Shown here piece after piece: positions 19,006 through 26,735 of a stretch of 62,070 nucleotides of DNA. Under the pieces are notes generated by a model that was not told where the DNA came from, searched no databases, and worked only from the letters and a program-made list of their open reading frames with translations. Position 1 is the stretch's first letter. The number at the start of each line of letters is the position of its first letter. The position numbers were made by a program, and so were the translations under genes. The DNA is taken from contig NZ_CAJZAR010000081.1 in assembly GCF_914484835.1 (NCBI RefSeq), positions 1-62,070 of the forward strand, given 5' to 3'. The DNA comes from Paraburkholderia tropica (GTDB lineage Bacteria > Pseudomonadota > Gammaproteobacteria > Burkholderiales > Burkholderiaceae).

Positions 19006-19278
19006 TCAGATGCAGTCGAAGATTACTTCTACTGATTGAGTGGTAAGGCCTCGTAGCCCCTCGCTATGGACTTCGACGGCATGCATTTCCTTCTTGCGCT
19101 TCTGGCAATAGGCCTGCGCTTCCTTGAGGCTGGCGCTTCGCACGTGGTTCCAGGAGACGAAATCCCAGCGCGCGCGGCTCGTGACAGAAAGATGACCATC
19201 CTGACGCGAATTGACGCCGGTGACTGACGTACACGCCGTCAGCATGCTGACGCCAAGCAGCAGGATCCTTCCTTTCAT
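19006..19278 (-). CDS. Small lipoprotein of unknown function (90 aa)
   Basis: MKGRILLLGVSMLTAC is a signal peptide with lipobox LTAC (Cys16). The mature part, about 74 aa, has SVTSRARWDFVSWNHVRSAS, a helical KEAQAYCQKRKKEMHAVEVH segment and the C-terminus VEVIFDCI, with two further Cys residues that could form a disulfide. The ATG at 19278 is preceded by GGAGG at 6-nt spacing, the best ribosome site in this sparse area. A longer upstream frame exists but would hide the signal peptide. I recognise no family. Confidence 0.75.
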   Translation of the reverse strand: MKGRILLLGVSMLTACTSVTGVNSRQDGHLSVTSRARWDFVSWNHVRSASLKEAQAYCQKRKKEMHAVEVHSEGLRGLTTQSVEVIFDCI

Positions 19279-19660
19279 GAACTTCCTCCAGATTGCGCAC
19301 CATTGTCGCTGCCATCCGCGCGCATTGGCAACCCGAAAGAAAGGTTCTCTAACATGCGGCATGAGCGCGCGCCGAAGCGAGCGGTACGCGTAACTGGGCA
19401 AGCGGGCGGAATTAAGGGAGTGAGCGAGGGGCGATGCTGCGCGGCGCGCGCAAACGCCGCGGGAGAGGGGAGGCGCGAGCGCGCCGACTGCTAGCAAGCG
19501 GGCACGGCGAGCGCTTAAGCCGGACCGTCACGAAACGTTTCGCGCGGTTTGGCCCGGACGAGAGCGCAGCGCGCCAGCCGCTCGCCGCCAGGCGCCCGAT
19601 CCAGCGGGGTGATCCGCTGGACGGTTCCGGCAGCAAGCAGACCGTGTCGTGCGTGAAGCG
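19279..19660. other. Intergenic stretch between two small minus-strand genes
   Basis: A 382-bp stretch with no convincing gene. A short hairpin, TCCAGCGG (19600-19607)/CCGCTGGA (19614-19621), lies just after the upstream 82-aa gene; it has no U tract. The promoter of the 90-aa lipoprotein should be here. Confidence 0.4.
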
Positions 19661-19909
19661 TCAGTCGCGCGCGACGACCTTGCCGACCTGAGCCTGACCG
19701 GACACGAGGCACGACGAGAGGAAGTTTTCTCCCTGACTGCGCGCGCCGAGGGACGTGAAGCCGCGCGCGAGCGCTTCGAGCCGCACGAGCTCGGAGCCCT
19801 TCGAGCAGCTGACCGTGCTGCCCTCGTGCGCCTGCACGCGAGTCAGAACGCGGTTCCCGAGGAGGAGCGCGAGGACGATGACGATGCCAACATTGAATGC
19901 TTGTCTCAT
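19661..19909 (-). CDS. Small exported/membrane-anchored protein of unknown function (82 aa)
   Basis: MRQAFNVGIVIVLALLLGNR starts a hydrophobic N-terminal segment, then VLTRVQAHEG suggests a cleavage site (VQA-HE) or an uncleaved anchor. The remaining 50 residues contain two Cys (TVSCSKGSELV and FLSSCLVSG) and end in KVVARD. The ATG at 19909 follows AGGAGA at 7-nt spacing, supporting translation. No domain is recognised; periplasmic location is inferred. Confidence 0.55.
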   Translation of the reverse strand: MRQAFNVGIVIVLALLLGNRVLTRVQAHEGSTVSCSKGSELVRLEALARGFTSLGARSQGENFLSSCLVSGQAQVGKVVARD

Positions 19910-20514
19910 GATTTCGTCTCCTAGTGCAATCAGACTAGCTCAGGCTTACGACGTACGAATCCAGGAGTTTCCCGGCGATGCACTGCAACACATGCGGCGT
20001 GCGAAAAGCCCTGTAAATGCAGGGTGATTAATGGTTCGGCATCCTGCGGTTGCGGCGTGCGAGCCGGTGCGCCTTGATGGGCGCGGACTCGCGCCTGGCG
20101 GGCGTTCCGGCGGCGCCGTCATTGCGCCGCAACATTGCCGCGTCGCGTCACGTGCAACGTCAGCTAACGAATCTTGCGCCTTGCGGACATCCGGCGCGCG
20201 CGACACGTCGACACGGCAGTTTGCGTGCCTGTTTTCGCGCGACGGGCACGCTAAAAATGCAAAATCCTCCGCGCCTTTCCGCCACGTAATCGACGCTATC
20301 GACACATTCGGCACCTGATTTCCTACGGAAAATCGGAATCAAGCTGAAGGGATAATCAGATGGCCTGAGCAATTTCGACGAAAAATCGAGCGGCTGACAA
20401 GCCGGCTTCGCCCCGATTTGATCCAGTGCTTTGCGCGCCGTCAATCCGGCTTGAAAACAGGCGCTCGATGCTGCACCATCGATGGTCCGGTCCTTTTTTC
20501 GAGCGAGGTGAACA
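19910..20514. other. Sparse 605-bp region upstream of the GST gene
   Basis: No gene is supported. Short frames on both strands lack ribosome sites and look compositional. On the minus strand CCCTG-CATTTA-CAGGG followed by CTTTT near 20008-20024 resembles a small terminator. The GST promoter and the promoter of the 82-aa gene must lie here. The local base composition is less GC-biased than the flanking genes. Confidence 0.35.
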
Positions 20515-21129
20515 ATGCAGTTGATTGGCATGATGGATTCCCCCTACGTGCGCCGCGTGGCGATCTCGCTGCATGTGCTCGGGCTGCCGTTCGAGCATCA
20601 GAGCGTGTCGGTGTTCCGGCACTACGACGCGTTCGCGAAGATCAATCCGGTCGTCAAGGCGCCGACTTTCATCGACGACGACGGCACGATGCTGATCGAC
20701 TCGACGCTGATCCTCGATTTCCTCGATCACAAGGTGCCGGCTGCGCGCCGCCTGATGCCGCAGGAGACGCAGGAGCGCACGTTCGCGCTGCGCGTGAACG
20801 GTTTCGCGCTGGCGGCGATGGAAAAGACCGTGCAGCAGGTGTACGAGCGCCAGTTGCGTCCCGGGGAACGTCAGCACGAGCCGTGGTTCGAGCGTGTCCA
20901 CGCGCAGATGCACGCGGCTTACGCGGAGCTGGAGCGCCTCGTGAGCGGCCGCGAGGGCTGGCTGTGCGCGGGCCGGATCACCCAGGCCGATATCACGGCG
21001 GCGGTCGCGTGGCGTTTCACGCAGCACATCCTGCCGGGCACGGCCGATCCGGCGCGCTATCCGGCGCTGGCTGCGCTGTCGTTGCGCGCCGAGGCGCTGC
21101 CGGAATTCGTGGCGACGCCGCTGGAGTGA
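20515..21129 (+). CDS. Glutathione S-transferase family protein
   Basis: A 204-aa cytosolic GST-like protein. The N-terminal thioredoxin fold begins MQLIGMMDSPYVRRVAISLH with the SPY/R active-site region and has the conserved cis-Pro segment NPVVKAPTFIDDDG and the glutathione-contacting DSTLILDFLD. The all-alpha C-terminal domain includes ITQADITAAVAWRF, the GST N-capping motif. The start has GAGGTGA upstream. The substrate is unknown; detoxification is the usual inference. Confidence 0.85.
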   Translation: MQLIGMMDSPYVRRVAISLHVLGLPFEHQSVSVFRHYDAFAKINPVVKAPTFIDDDGTMLIDSTLILDFLDHKVPAARRLMPQETQERTFALRVNGFALAAMEKTVQQVYERQLRPGERQHEPWFERVHAQMHAAYAELERLVSGREGWLCAGRITQADITAAVAWRFTQHILPGTADPARYPALAALSLRAEALPEFVATPLE

Positions 21130-21312
21130 GCACGCGGGCGGATGGAGCGGGGTGCGCGCGGTGCGCCCTGCAACCGCTGCGACGATTGTTCGCGTTTGAC
21201 GACAAGTGACTTCGCGTCCAGCCCATTTATCGGCGGACGCTACATTCCTAGAATGGCATCCATGGAATCGCCGCTGCGTCATGCAGACGCGGCGGCTACA
21301 GCGGGAGCCGTC

Positions 21313-21528
21313 ATGAAATCCTTTATCGAACGACAACTTTATCAGCCAGCCCTGGTCCTGCCGATGGTGGACCTCATGCAGCTGATGGTGTCGCTCGACT
21401 TCAACATGAGCCAGGTCGGCTTCATGGTCGCCACGCGCGGCGCGCGCGCCGCCGTGCAGCGTTCGCGCGAACTCTGGTGCGCGAGCCGCGGCTGCGTCGC
21501 GACCGTCGAGGTCGAGCGCGTGCACTGA
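21313..21528 (+). CDS. Small conserved-looking protein of unknown function (71 aa)
   Basis: MKSFIERQLYQPALVLPMVD and LMQLMVSLDFNMSQVGFMVA lead into an Arg/Ala tail and the end GCVATVEVERVH. The ATG at 21313 follows GGGAG at short spacing; upstream in-frame ATGs at 21142-21262 lack one. A strong terminator follows at 21626. The amphipathic, Met-rich N-terminal half could bind a membrane or form a coiled assembly. No family is recognised. Confidence 0.5.
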   Translation: MKSFIERQLYQPALVLPMVDLMQLMVSLDFNMSQVGFMVATRGARAAVQRSRELWCASRGCVATVEVERVH

Positions 21529-21625
21529 CCCCCCCTGCATCGACATAGCCCTGCGTCGACGTCCCTTGGTTTCCCCCCCCGACGTGCAGCGGCATCGCCC
21601 GTTTGCTGTTGTGACGTCACCCTGT

Positions 21626-21659
21626 GAGCCGCCTCATGTTCCGAGGCGGCTCTTTTTTT
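21626..21659 (+). terminator. Rho-independent terminator
   Basis: GAGCCGCCTC (21626-21635) and GAGGCGGCTC (21643-21652) form a perfect 10-bp stem with loop ATGTTCC, followed by seven Ts. Confidence 0.92.
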
Positions 21660-21811
21660 GCCCGATTTCCGCGATTTCCGCGATTTTCGCTACGCCGCGT
21701 CGCCGGCCGCGCTCGCGCGGCGCAGGCGAGCCGCGGCGTAAGATGGCGCGAGCGCGGCATGCGCCGTGCGCGTCCTGGACCCTTCACACGAAGCACACGA
21801 AGGAGAGCGGC

Positions 21812-23230
21812 ATGGCACAGCGATTCGATGCGATCGTGATCGGCACCGGGCAGAGCGGTCCGCCGCTGGCGGTGCGTCTCGGCGCGAGCGGGCGCAAGAC
21901 GGCGATCGTTGAGCGCGCGCAGTTCGGCGGCACCTGCGTGAACGTCGGCTGCACGCCGACGAAAGCCTACGTGGCCTGTGCGCGCGCGGCGCACGTGGCG
22001 CGTCACGCGGACGAGTACGGCGTGCGTATCGGCAGCGGCGCACTGGGCGCGTATCGCGACGACGTGAGCGTCGATCTGGCTTTCATCAAGGCGCGCAAGG
22101 ATCGCATCATCGGTGCGTCGCGCGACGGCGTGGAGCGCTGGCTGCGCGACGCGGACAACGTCACCGTGCTGCAAGGGCACGCGCGTTTCACCGGGCCGCA
22201 TTCGCTGAGCGTGACGTCCGCGAACGGCGAATCGGAATCGCTCGAAGCCGGCGAAATCTTCATCAACACTGGCACGCGCGCCGCCGTGCCGCCCGTGCCG
22301 GGGCTCGAGCGCATCTGGTACGAAACCAACACCGGCATCCTCGACCTCACGGAATTGCCCGCGCATCTCGCGATCTGCGGCGGCAGCTACGTCGCGCTCG
22401 AATTCGCGCAGATGTTCCGCCGCTTCGGCAGCGAGGTGACGGTGCTGGTGCGCGGCGAGCGCATTCTCACGCGCGAGGACGACGACGTCGCGAAGGCCGT
22501 GCAGGACGTGCTCGCGCGCGAAGGCGTGGTGTTCCGCTTCGGCGCGTCGCCGCAGCGCGTGGCGCCGCTCGGCGCGACGCCCGCGGACGGCATCCGCATC
22601 GAATTCGGCGGCAGCGTGCTCGACGTTTCGCATCTGCTGTTCGCGACCGGCCGCATTCCGAATACCGATGATCTCGGCCTCGACGCCGCGGGCATCCAGC
22701 GCGACGCCCACGGCATCATCGCCGTCGACGGGCAGTTGCGCACCAACGTCGACGGCGTGTGGGCGCTCGGCGACGTGAACGGGCGCGGCGCGTTCACGCA
22801 CACCTCGTACGACGATTACCAGATCGTGGCGGCGAACCTGCTCGACGGCGCGCATCGCAGCGTCGACACGCGCATTCCGGCCTACGCCGTGTTCGTCGAT
22901 CCGCCGCTCGCGCGCGTGGGCGCGAGCGAGCGCGAAGTCCGCGAATCGAAACGCCCCGCCTTGATCGCGACGATGCCGATGTCGCGTGTCGGGCGCGCGC
23001 GCGAGCGTGGCGAGACGGCGGGTTTCATGAAGGCGCTGGTCGATGCGCAAACGCACAAGATCCTCGGCGCGACGATCTTCGGCATCGAGGGCGACGAGGC
23101 GATTCATACCTTCATCGACATCATGACGGCCGATGTGCCCTATACGACGTTGCAATATGCGATGCACGTGCATCCCACGGTGAGCGAACTCGTGCCGACC
23201 TTGCTCGACGGGCTGAGGCCGCTCGAATGA
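21812..23230 (+). CDS. FAD-dependent pyridine nucleotide-disulfide oxidoreductase (mercuric-reductase-like)
   Basis: A 472-aa flavoprotein of the class I disulfide oxidoreductase family. The FAD-binding motif is GTGQSGPPLA, the redox-active pair is C42-VNVG-C47 in GGTCVNVGCTPTKA, the NAD(P)H Rossmann motif is GGSYVALEFAQMF, and VWALGDVNGRGAF is the second FAD motif. The C-terminal HPTVSE supplies the His-Glu acid-base pair. It lacks the N-terminal HMA domain and C-terminal Cys pair of true MerA, so the substrate is unknown. AGGAGAG precedes the ATG at 21812. Its stop overlaps the start of the cupin gene. Confidence 0.85.
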   Translation: MAQRFDAIVIGTGQSGPPLAVRLGASGRKTAIVERAQFGGTCVNVGCTPTKAYVACARAAHVARHADEYGVRIGSGALGAYRDDVSVDLAFIKARKDRIIGASRDGVERWLRDADNVTVLQGHARFTGPHSLSVTSANGESESLEAGEIFINTGTRAAVPPVPGLERIWYETNTGILDLTELPAHLAICGGSYVALEFAQMFRRFGSEVTVLVRGERILTREDDDVAKAVQDVLAREGVVFRFGASPQRVAPLGATPADGIRIEFGGSVLDVSHLLFATGRIPNTDDLGLDAAGIQRDAHGIIAVDGQLRTNVDGVWALGDVNGRGAFTHTSYDDYQIVAANLLDGAHRSVDTRIPAYAVFVDPPLARVGASEREVRESKRPALIATMPMSRVGRARERGETAGFMKALVDAQTHKILGATIFGIEGDEAIHTFIDIMTADVPYTTLQYAMHVHPTVSELVPTLLDGLRPLE

Positions 23231-23694
23231 GCACGAGCGCGAATCTGAAAACGAGCGTGAACATGAGTGTGAACTCGAGCGAGAGCGCGGCCGCGCCGCA
23301 GCCGCGTTGCGGCAAGACCGGCAATCTCTTTTCGGCGATCGACGTCTATGCGGGCGACGAGCGCTTCGACGCGCTGCTCAAGCAGGACGGCGTGCTGATC
23401 GAGCGCATCGTCTCGACCGGGCAGACGAGTCCCGAGGGCTTCTGGTACGACGATCCGCGCGACGAATGGGTCGTGCTGCTCGCGGGCGCGGCGGCGCTGG
23501 AGTTCGAGGCGCAGGGCAGCGTGCGGCATGGCATGTTGCCCGGCGACTACGTGCATATTCCGCCGCATTGCCGGCATCGCGTCGCGTGGACCGATCCGGC
23601 GCTGCCGACGGTCTGGCTCGCGGTTTATTTCGATGCGTGCGCCGATGCGCGCAGCGACGGCCAGGCGGCTGCGCAAACGTCCACGAACAGGTAA
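23227..23694 (+). CDS. Cupin-domain protein
   Basis: A 155-aa cytosolic protein. After a 35-residue Ser/Asn/Ala-rich N-terminus comes one cupin barrel: WVVLLAGAAALEFE, then HGMLPGDYVHIPPHCRHRVAWTD, whose PGDxxxIPxxxxHxV pattern is cupin motif 2 with a metal-site His. Motif 1 is degenerate (EGFWYDDPRDEWVVLL). The ATG overlaps the stop of the FAD oxidoreductase (ATGA), so the two are co-translated and probably act together. The reaction is unknown. Confidence 0.78.
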   Translation: MSTSANLKTSVNMSVNSSESAAAPQPRCGKTGNLFSAIDVYAGDERFDALLKQDGVLIERIVSTGQTSPEGFWYDDPRDEWVVLLAGAAALEFEAQGSVRHGMLPGDYVHIPPHCRHRVAWTDPALPTVWLAVYFDACADARSDGQAAAQTSTNR

Positions 23695-23727
23695 GGTGCG
23701 GGTGTTCCGCCACTCGATCCGCTTTCC

Positions 23728-24213
23728 ATGTCTGCCTCGTCACGTCCGACACCGCTGCGCATCGCGCTCGTTTCCGACACGCACAATCTGCTGCGCCCCG
23801 AATTGCTGAGCTTCGTCGCCGGTTGCGATGCGATCGTGCACGCGGGCGATATCTGCGAATCGGGCGTGCTCGATACGCTTGCGCGCATCGCGCCGCTGAC
23901 CGCCGTGCGCGGCAACAACGATCGCGGCGCGTGGGCCGAGGCGCTGCCGGTGCAGACGCGGCTCGACATCGGCGGGATCGCGATCGCGGTCGTGCATGAG
24001 TTGCCCGATCTGCGCGGCGATCCGCGTGCGGAGGGCGTGGCGGTCGTCGTCAGCGGGCATTCGCACAAGCCTGCGCTCGACACGCGCGACGGCGTGATCT
24101 ATGTGAATCCCGGCAGCGCGGGGCCGCGCCGCTTTACGTTGCCGATCTCGGCGGCCATGCTGACGATCGATGGCGGCGTGCCGCATATCGAGCACACGCG
24201 CCTGATCGGCTGA
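23728..24213 (+). CDS. YfcE/MJ0936-family metallophosphoesterase
   Basis: A 161-aa metal-dependent phosphodiesterase. The motifs are D17-T-H19 (VSDTHNLL), HAGDI (Asp42), RGNND (about 58-62), VVHELPD and SGHSHKP, followed by YVNPGSAGPRR, a YfcE-family hallmark. Such enzymes hydrolyse model phosphodiesters; their cellular substrate is not settled. It begins 33 bp after the cupin gene and probably shares its transcript. A terminator follows. Confidence 0.87.
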   Translation: MSASSRPTPLRIALVSDTHNLLRPELLSFVAGCDAIVHAGDICESGVLDTLARIAPLTAVRGNNDRGAWAEALPVQTRLDIGGIAIAVVHELPDLRGDPRAEGVAVVVSGHSHKPALDTRDGVIYVNPGSAGPRRFTLPISAAMLTIDGGVPHIEHTRLIG

Positions 24214-24241
24214 TTCATCGATCGGCCCGGATTCCAGACGC

Positions 24242-24272
24242 AAAAAAGGCCAGCGCGAAGCTGGCCTTTTTC
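24242..24272. terminator. Bidirectional terminator
   Basis: AAAAAGGCCAGC and GCTGGCCTTTTT form a 12-bp stem with loop GCGAA between the converging phosphoesterase and ProP-like genes. Confidence 0.92.
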
Positions 24273-24295
24273 ATGGCATGACGGAGTCGTGTGGC

Positions 24296-25762
24296 TTACA
24301 CGCGTGCGGGCATGGCCGTCGCGTAGTCGTCGTCCATTTCGCGGGCGAGACGCACGCCGCGCAGCACTGCATGCGCTTCGGCCTTGCTGCTCACGCTGGG
24401 CGCCGAGCCCGGCAGCGGACGGCGCGCCGTTTCGTGCAGCGCCAGCACCGAGATGATGCCGACCACAGCCGCGCCCATCAGATAGTACGCGGGCATCATG
24501 AGGTTCTGCGTGTGCTCGACGAGCCAGGCGGCGACCAGCGGCGTCGTGCCGCCGAACAGCGAGACCGACACGTTGAAGCCGATGGCGAGCGCGCCGTAGC
24601 GGATCGCGGTCGGGAACAGCGCGGGCAGCGCCGACGGCATCACACCCGTGAAGCACGACAGCAGCGTGCCGAGAATCATCAGGCCGAGGAACACCGGCAC
24701 CAGTGCGCCCGTCTGGATCAGCGTGAGCGACGGAATCGCCAGCACGATCAGGCCCACACAGCCCGCGAGCATCACCGGCTTGCGGCCGATGGCATCCGAG
24801 AGGCGGCCGAACGCGATCGTCATCGGCACCATCAGCACCATCACGGCGAGCACGACGAAAAGACCGTGCGTTTCGTCGAAGTGCAGCGTCGCCGACAGAT
24901 AGCTCGGCAGATACGACAGCGCCATGTAATCGGTCACGTTGAAGATCAGCACGAGGCCCACGCACAGCAGGAAGGGGCGCAGATGCTGGGTCAGCAGAGA
25001 TTGAATCGTGAGCTTCGGACGCGCGACTTCTTCCGCTTCGCGCAGTTCGGCTTCGCGCTTGAACGCCGGCGTTTCTTCGAGCTTCGTACGGATGTACAGG
25101 CCCACGATCCCGAGCGGACCCGCGATCATGAACGGCACGCGCCAGCCCCAGTCGAGCAGTTGCTGATGCGAGAGCAGGGCGGTCAGCACCGCGACCGTGC
25201 CCGCGCCGAAGATGTAGCCCACCATCGTGCCGCATTCGAGGAAGCTGCCCATGAAGCCGCGGCGCTTGTCGGTGGCGAATTCGGCGATGAAGGTCGCCGC
25301 ACCGCCGTACTCGCCGCCGGTCGAGAAACCCTGCACCAGACGCGCGACCAGCAGCAGCACGGGCGCCGCGATGCCGATCGAGTGGTACGACGGAATCAGG
25401 CCGATGGCGAAAGTGCCGCAGGCCATCATGATCATCGTCATCGCGAGCACGCGCTGACGGCCGATACGGTCGCCGAGCGGGCCGAACACCATGCCGCCGA
25501 TCGGGCGCACGAGGAAGGCGGCCGCGAACGTGCCGAAGGTGGCGATCAGCTGGGCCGACGGGCTGCTCGACGGGAAGAATACCTGGCCGAGCGTGACGGC
25601 GATGTAGCTGTACACGCCGAAGTCGAACCATTCCATGGCGTTGCCAAGGGCCATGGCGCCGACGGCGCGTTTGAGGAGGCTGTTGTCGACGATCGTAATG
25701 TCGTCGAGGGTGAGGTCGGATTGGGCCGACGAGCCGGAAGTGGAAGCGGTCAAGGTCTGCAT
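24296..25762 (-). CDS. proP: MFS metabolite:H+ symporter, ProP-like (proline/betaine)
   Basis: A 488-aa, 12-helix inner-membrane symporter of the MHS family. Landmarks are AVGAMALGNAMEWFDFGVYS, the loop motif GPLGDRIGRQRVL, RLVQGFSTGGEYGGAATFI and GWRVPFMIAGPLG, all shared with E. coli ProP, which imports proline and betaine under osmotic stress. The C-terminal coiled coil of some ProP proteins is not evident. The ATG at 25762 is placed by family alignment from memory; a GGAG lies almost adjacent to it, which is too close to be a good ribosome site. Another organic-acid substrate is possible. Confidence 0.8.
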   Translation of the reverse strand: MQTLTASTSGSSAQSDLTLDDITIVDNSLLKRAVGAMALGNAMEWFDFGVYSYIAVTLGQVFFPSSSPSAQLIATFGTFAAAFLVRPIGGMVFGPLGDRIGRQRVLAMTMIMMACGTFAIGLIPSYHSIGIAAPVLLLVARLVQGFSTGGEYGGAATFIAEFATDKRRGFMGSFLECGTMVGYIFGAGTVAVLTALLSHQQLLDWGWRVPFMIAGPLGIVGLYIRTKLEETPAFKREAELREAEEVARPKLTIQSLLTQHLRPFLLCVGLVLIFNVTDYMALSYLPSYLSATLHFDETHGLFVVLAVMVLMVPMTIAFGRLSDAIGRKPVMLAGCVGLIVLAIPSLTLIQTGALVPVFLGLMILGTLLSCFTGVMPSALPALFPTAIRYGALAIGFNVSVSLFGGTTPLVAAWLVEHTQNLMMPAYYLMGAAVVGIISVLALHETARRPLPGSAPSVSSKAEAHAVLRGVRLAREMDDDYATAMPARV

Positions 25763-26418
25763 CTCCAATGACTGCGACGAACTCCAGGGGAGCTCGCCAC
25801 GGTTGCCGGAGAGTGCCGTTTCGCGATAGCGGCAGCCGTTCGTGCGCGGCGCGCGATGCGCATGGGGGTCGCCATGGGCGAGACCCGAGCCTGGCCGGAC
25901 GCGCGATGACGCGCAAGTCCGGCGGCGCACGAAAGTGCATGCTGAAGTGTCGCGAAACGACACTCGAACGAATTGTGATTAAGCGTGGCGCCTGCGTGGC
26001 CGTAGAGGGGGGGCAGGACGCTTGAGGACACTGGGCTGTCACGGAGTGTGACTGCAAAGTGCCGCTGAACGAAAAAGAATCACCGCGTGGCGGCGCGTTC
26101 TTTTTGTGCGAGCGCATTCAGCTGGAAAGGCGTTTTCGGGCGCCGAACTGAATGCAATTGATGGCTAATGCCTGTTGAACGAAGCGACATGATAGCACGA
26201 TAACGGAAGATCGTGCAAACTGGCCTGTCCGCGAGGGCGCCGGGGAGGCGCGTCAGCCCTTGTGTGGCAAGGGATTGCGGCGATTTGGCGGCGCAGCAAA
26301 AAACGCTGGCCGCGATGACGAAACGCATAAAAAAACCGCGCGGGAGGCGCGGTTTTTGCAGTGCTTTCCGCTGCTTCGATCGGCAAAGGGGCAGATCGAA
26401 ACGCGGATCGGCGAGCGA
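25763..26418. other. 656-bp region between the ProP-like gene and yggX
   Basis: No gene is supported. AGTGTCG (25946-25952) and CGACACT (25958-25964) form a hairpin with loop CGAAA in the presumed leader/promoter of the symporter. An imperfect A/T-flanked stem at about 26070-26106 (AAAAAGAA...TTCTTTTT) may be a terminator. The yggX terminator lies at 26329-26356. Confidence 0.45.
26329..26356. terminator. Terminator downstream of yggX
   Basis: ACCGCG/CGCGGT stem with flanking A6 and T5 around a CGGGAGG-type loop; it can act on the minus-strand argA-yggX transcript. Confidence 0.85.
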
Positions 26419-26694
26419 TCAGCCTTGCGTCGGCGGCACGAAGCCCGATGCCTGATCGGCGCCTTCGCCGAAGAAGTACTTTTCCGTCTGCTTCATCAGG
26501 TACTGACGCGCGCGCGGATCGGCCATGTTCAGGCGGTTCTCGTTGATCAGCATGGTCTGCTGCTTGAGCCAGCCCTGCCAGGCTTCCTTCGAGACGCTTT
26601 CATAGATGCGCTTGCCGAGTTCGCCCGGCAGCGGCGGGAAATCGAGACCTTCGGCTTCCTTGCCGAGCTTCGCGCATTGAATCATACGGGCCAT
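26419..26694 (-). CDS. yggX: Fe(2+)-trafficking protein YggX
   Basis: A 91-aa cytosolic protein that helps protect iron-sulfur clusters and limits oxidative damage. The N-terminus MARMIQCAKLGKEAEGLDFP carries the single conserved Cys7, and GKRIYESVSKEAWQGWLKQQ plus MLINENRLN are diagnostic of YggX. AGGAGA precedes the ATG at 26694. It lies 41 bp downstream of argA on the same strand, so the two are probably co-transcribed. Confidence 0.93.
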   Translation of the reverse strand: MARMIQCAKLGKEAEGLDFPPLPGELGKRIYESVSKEAWQGWLKQQTMLINENRLNMADPRARQYLMKQTEKYFFGEGADQASGFVPPTQG

Positions 26695-26735
26695 GCTGTG
26701 CTTCTCCTGTAGTCGTATGGGGGAGGGCGGCGCGC

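Noticed and set aside
20031..20318. Short frames in the region upstream of the GST gene
   Set aside because: No ribosome site, no recognisable protein features and overlapping frames on both strands.
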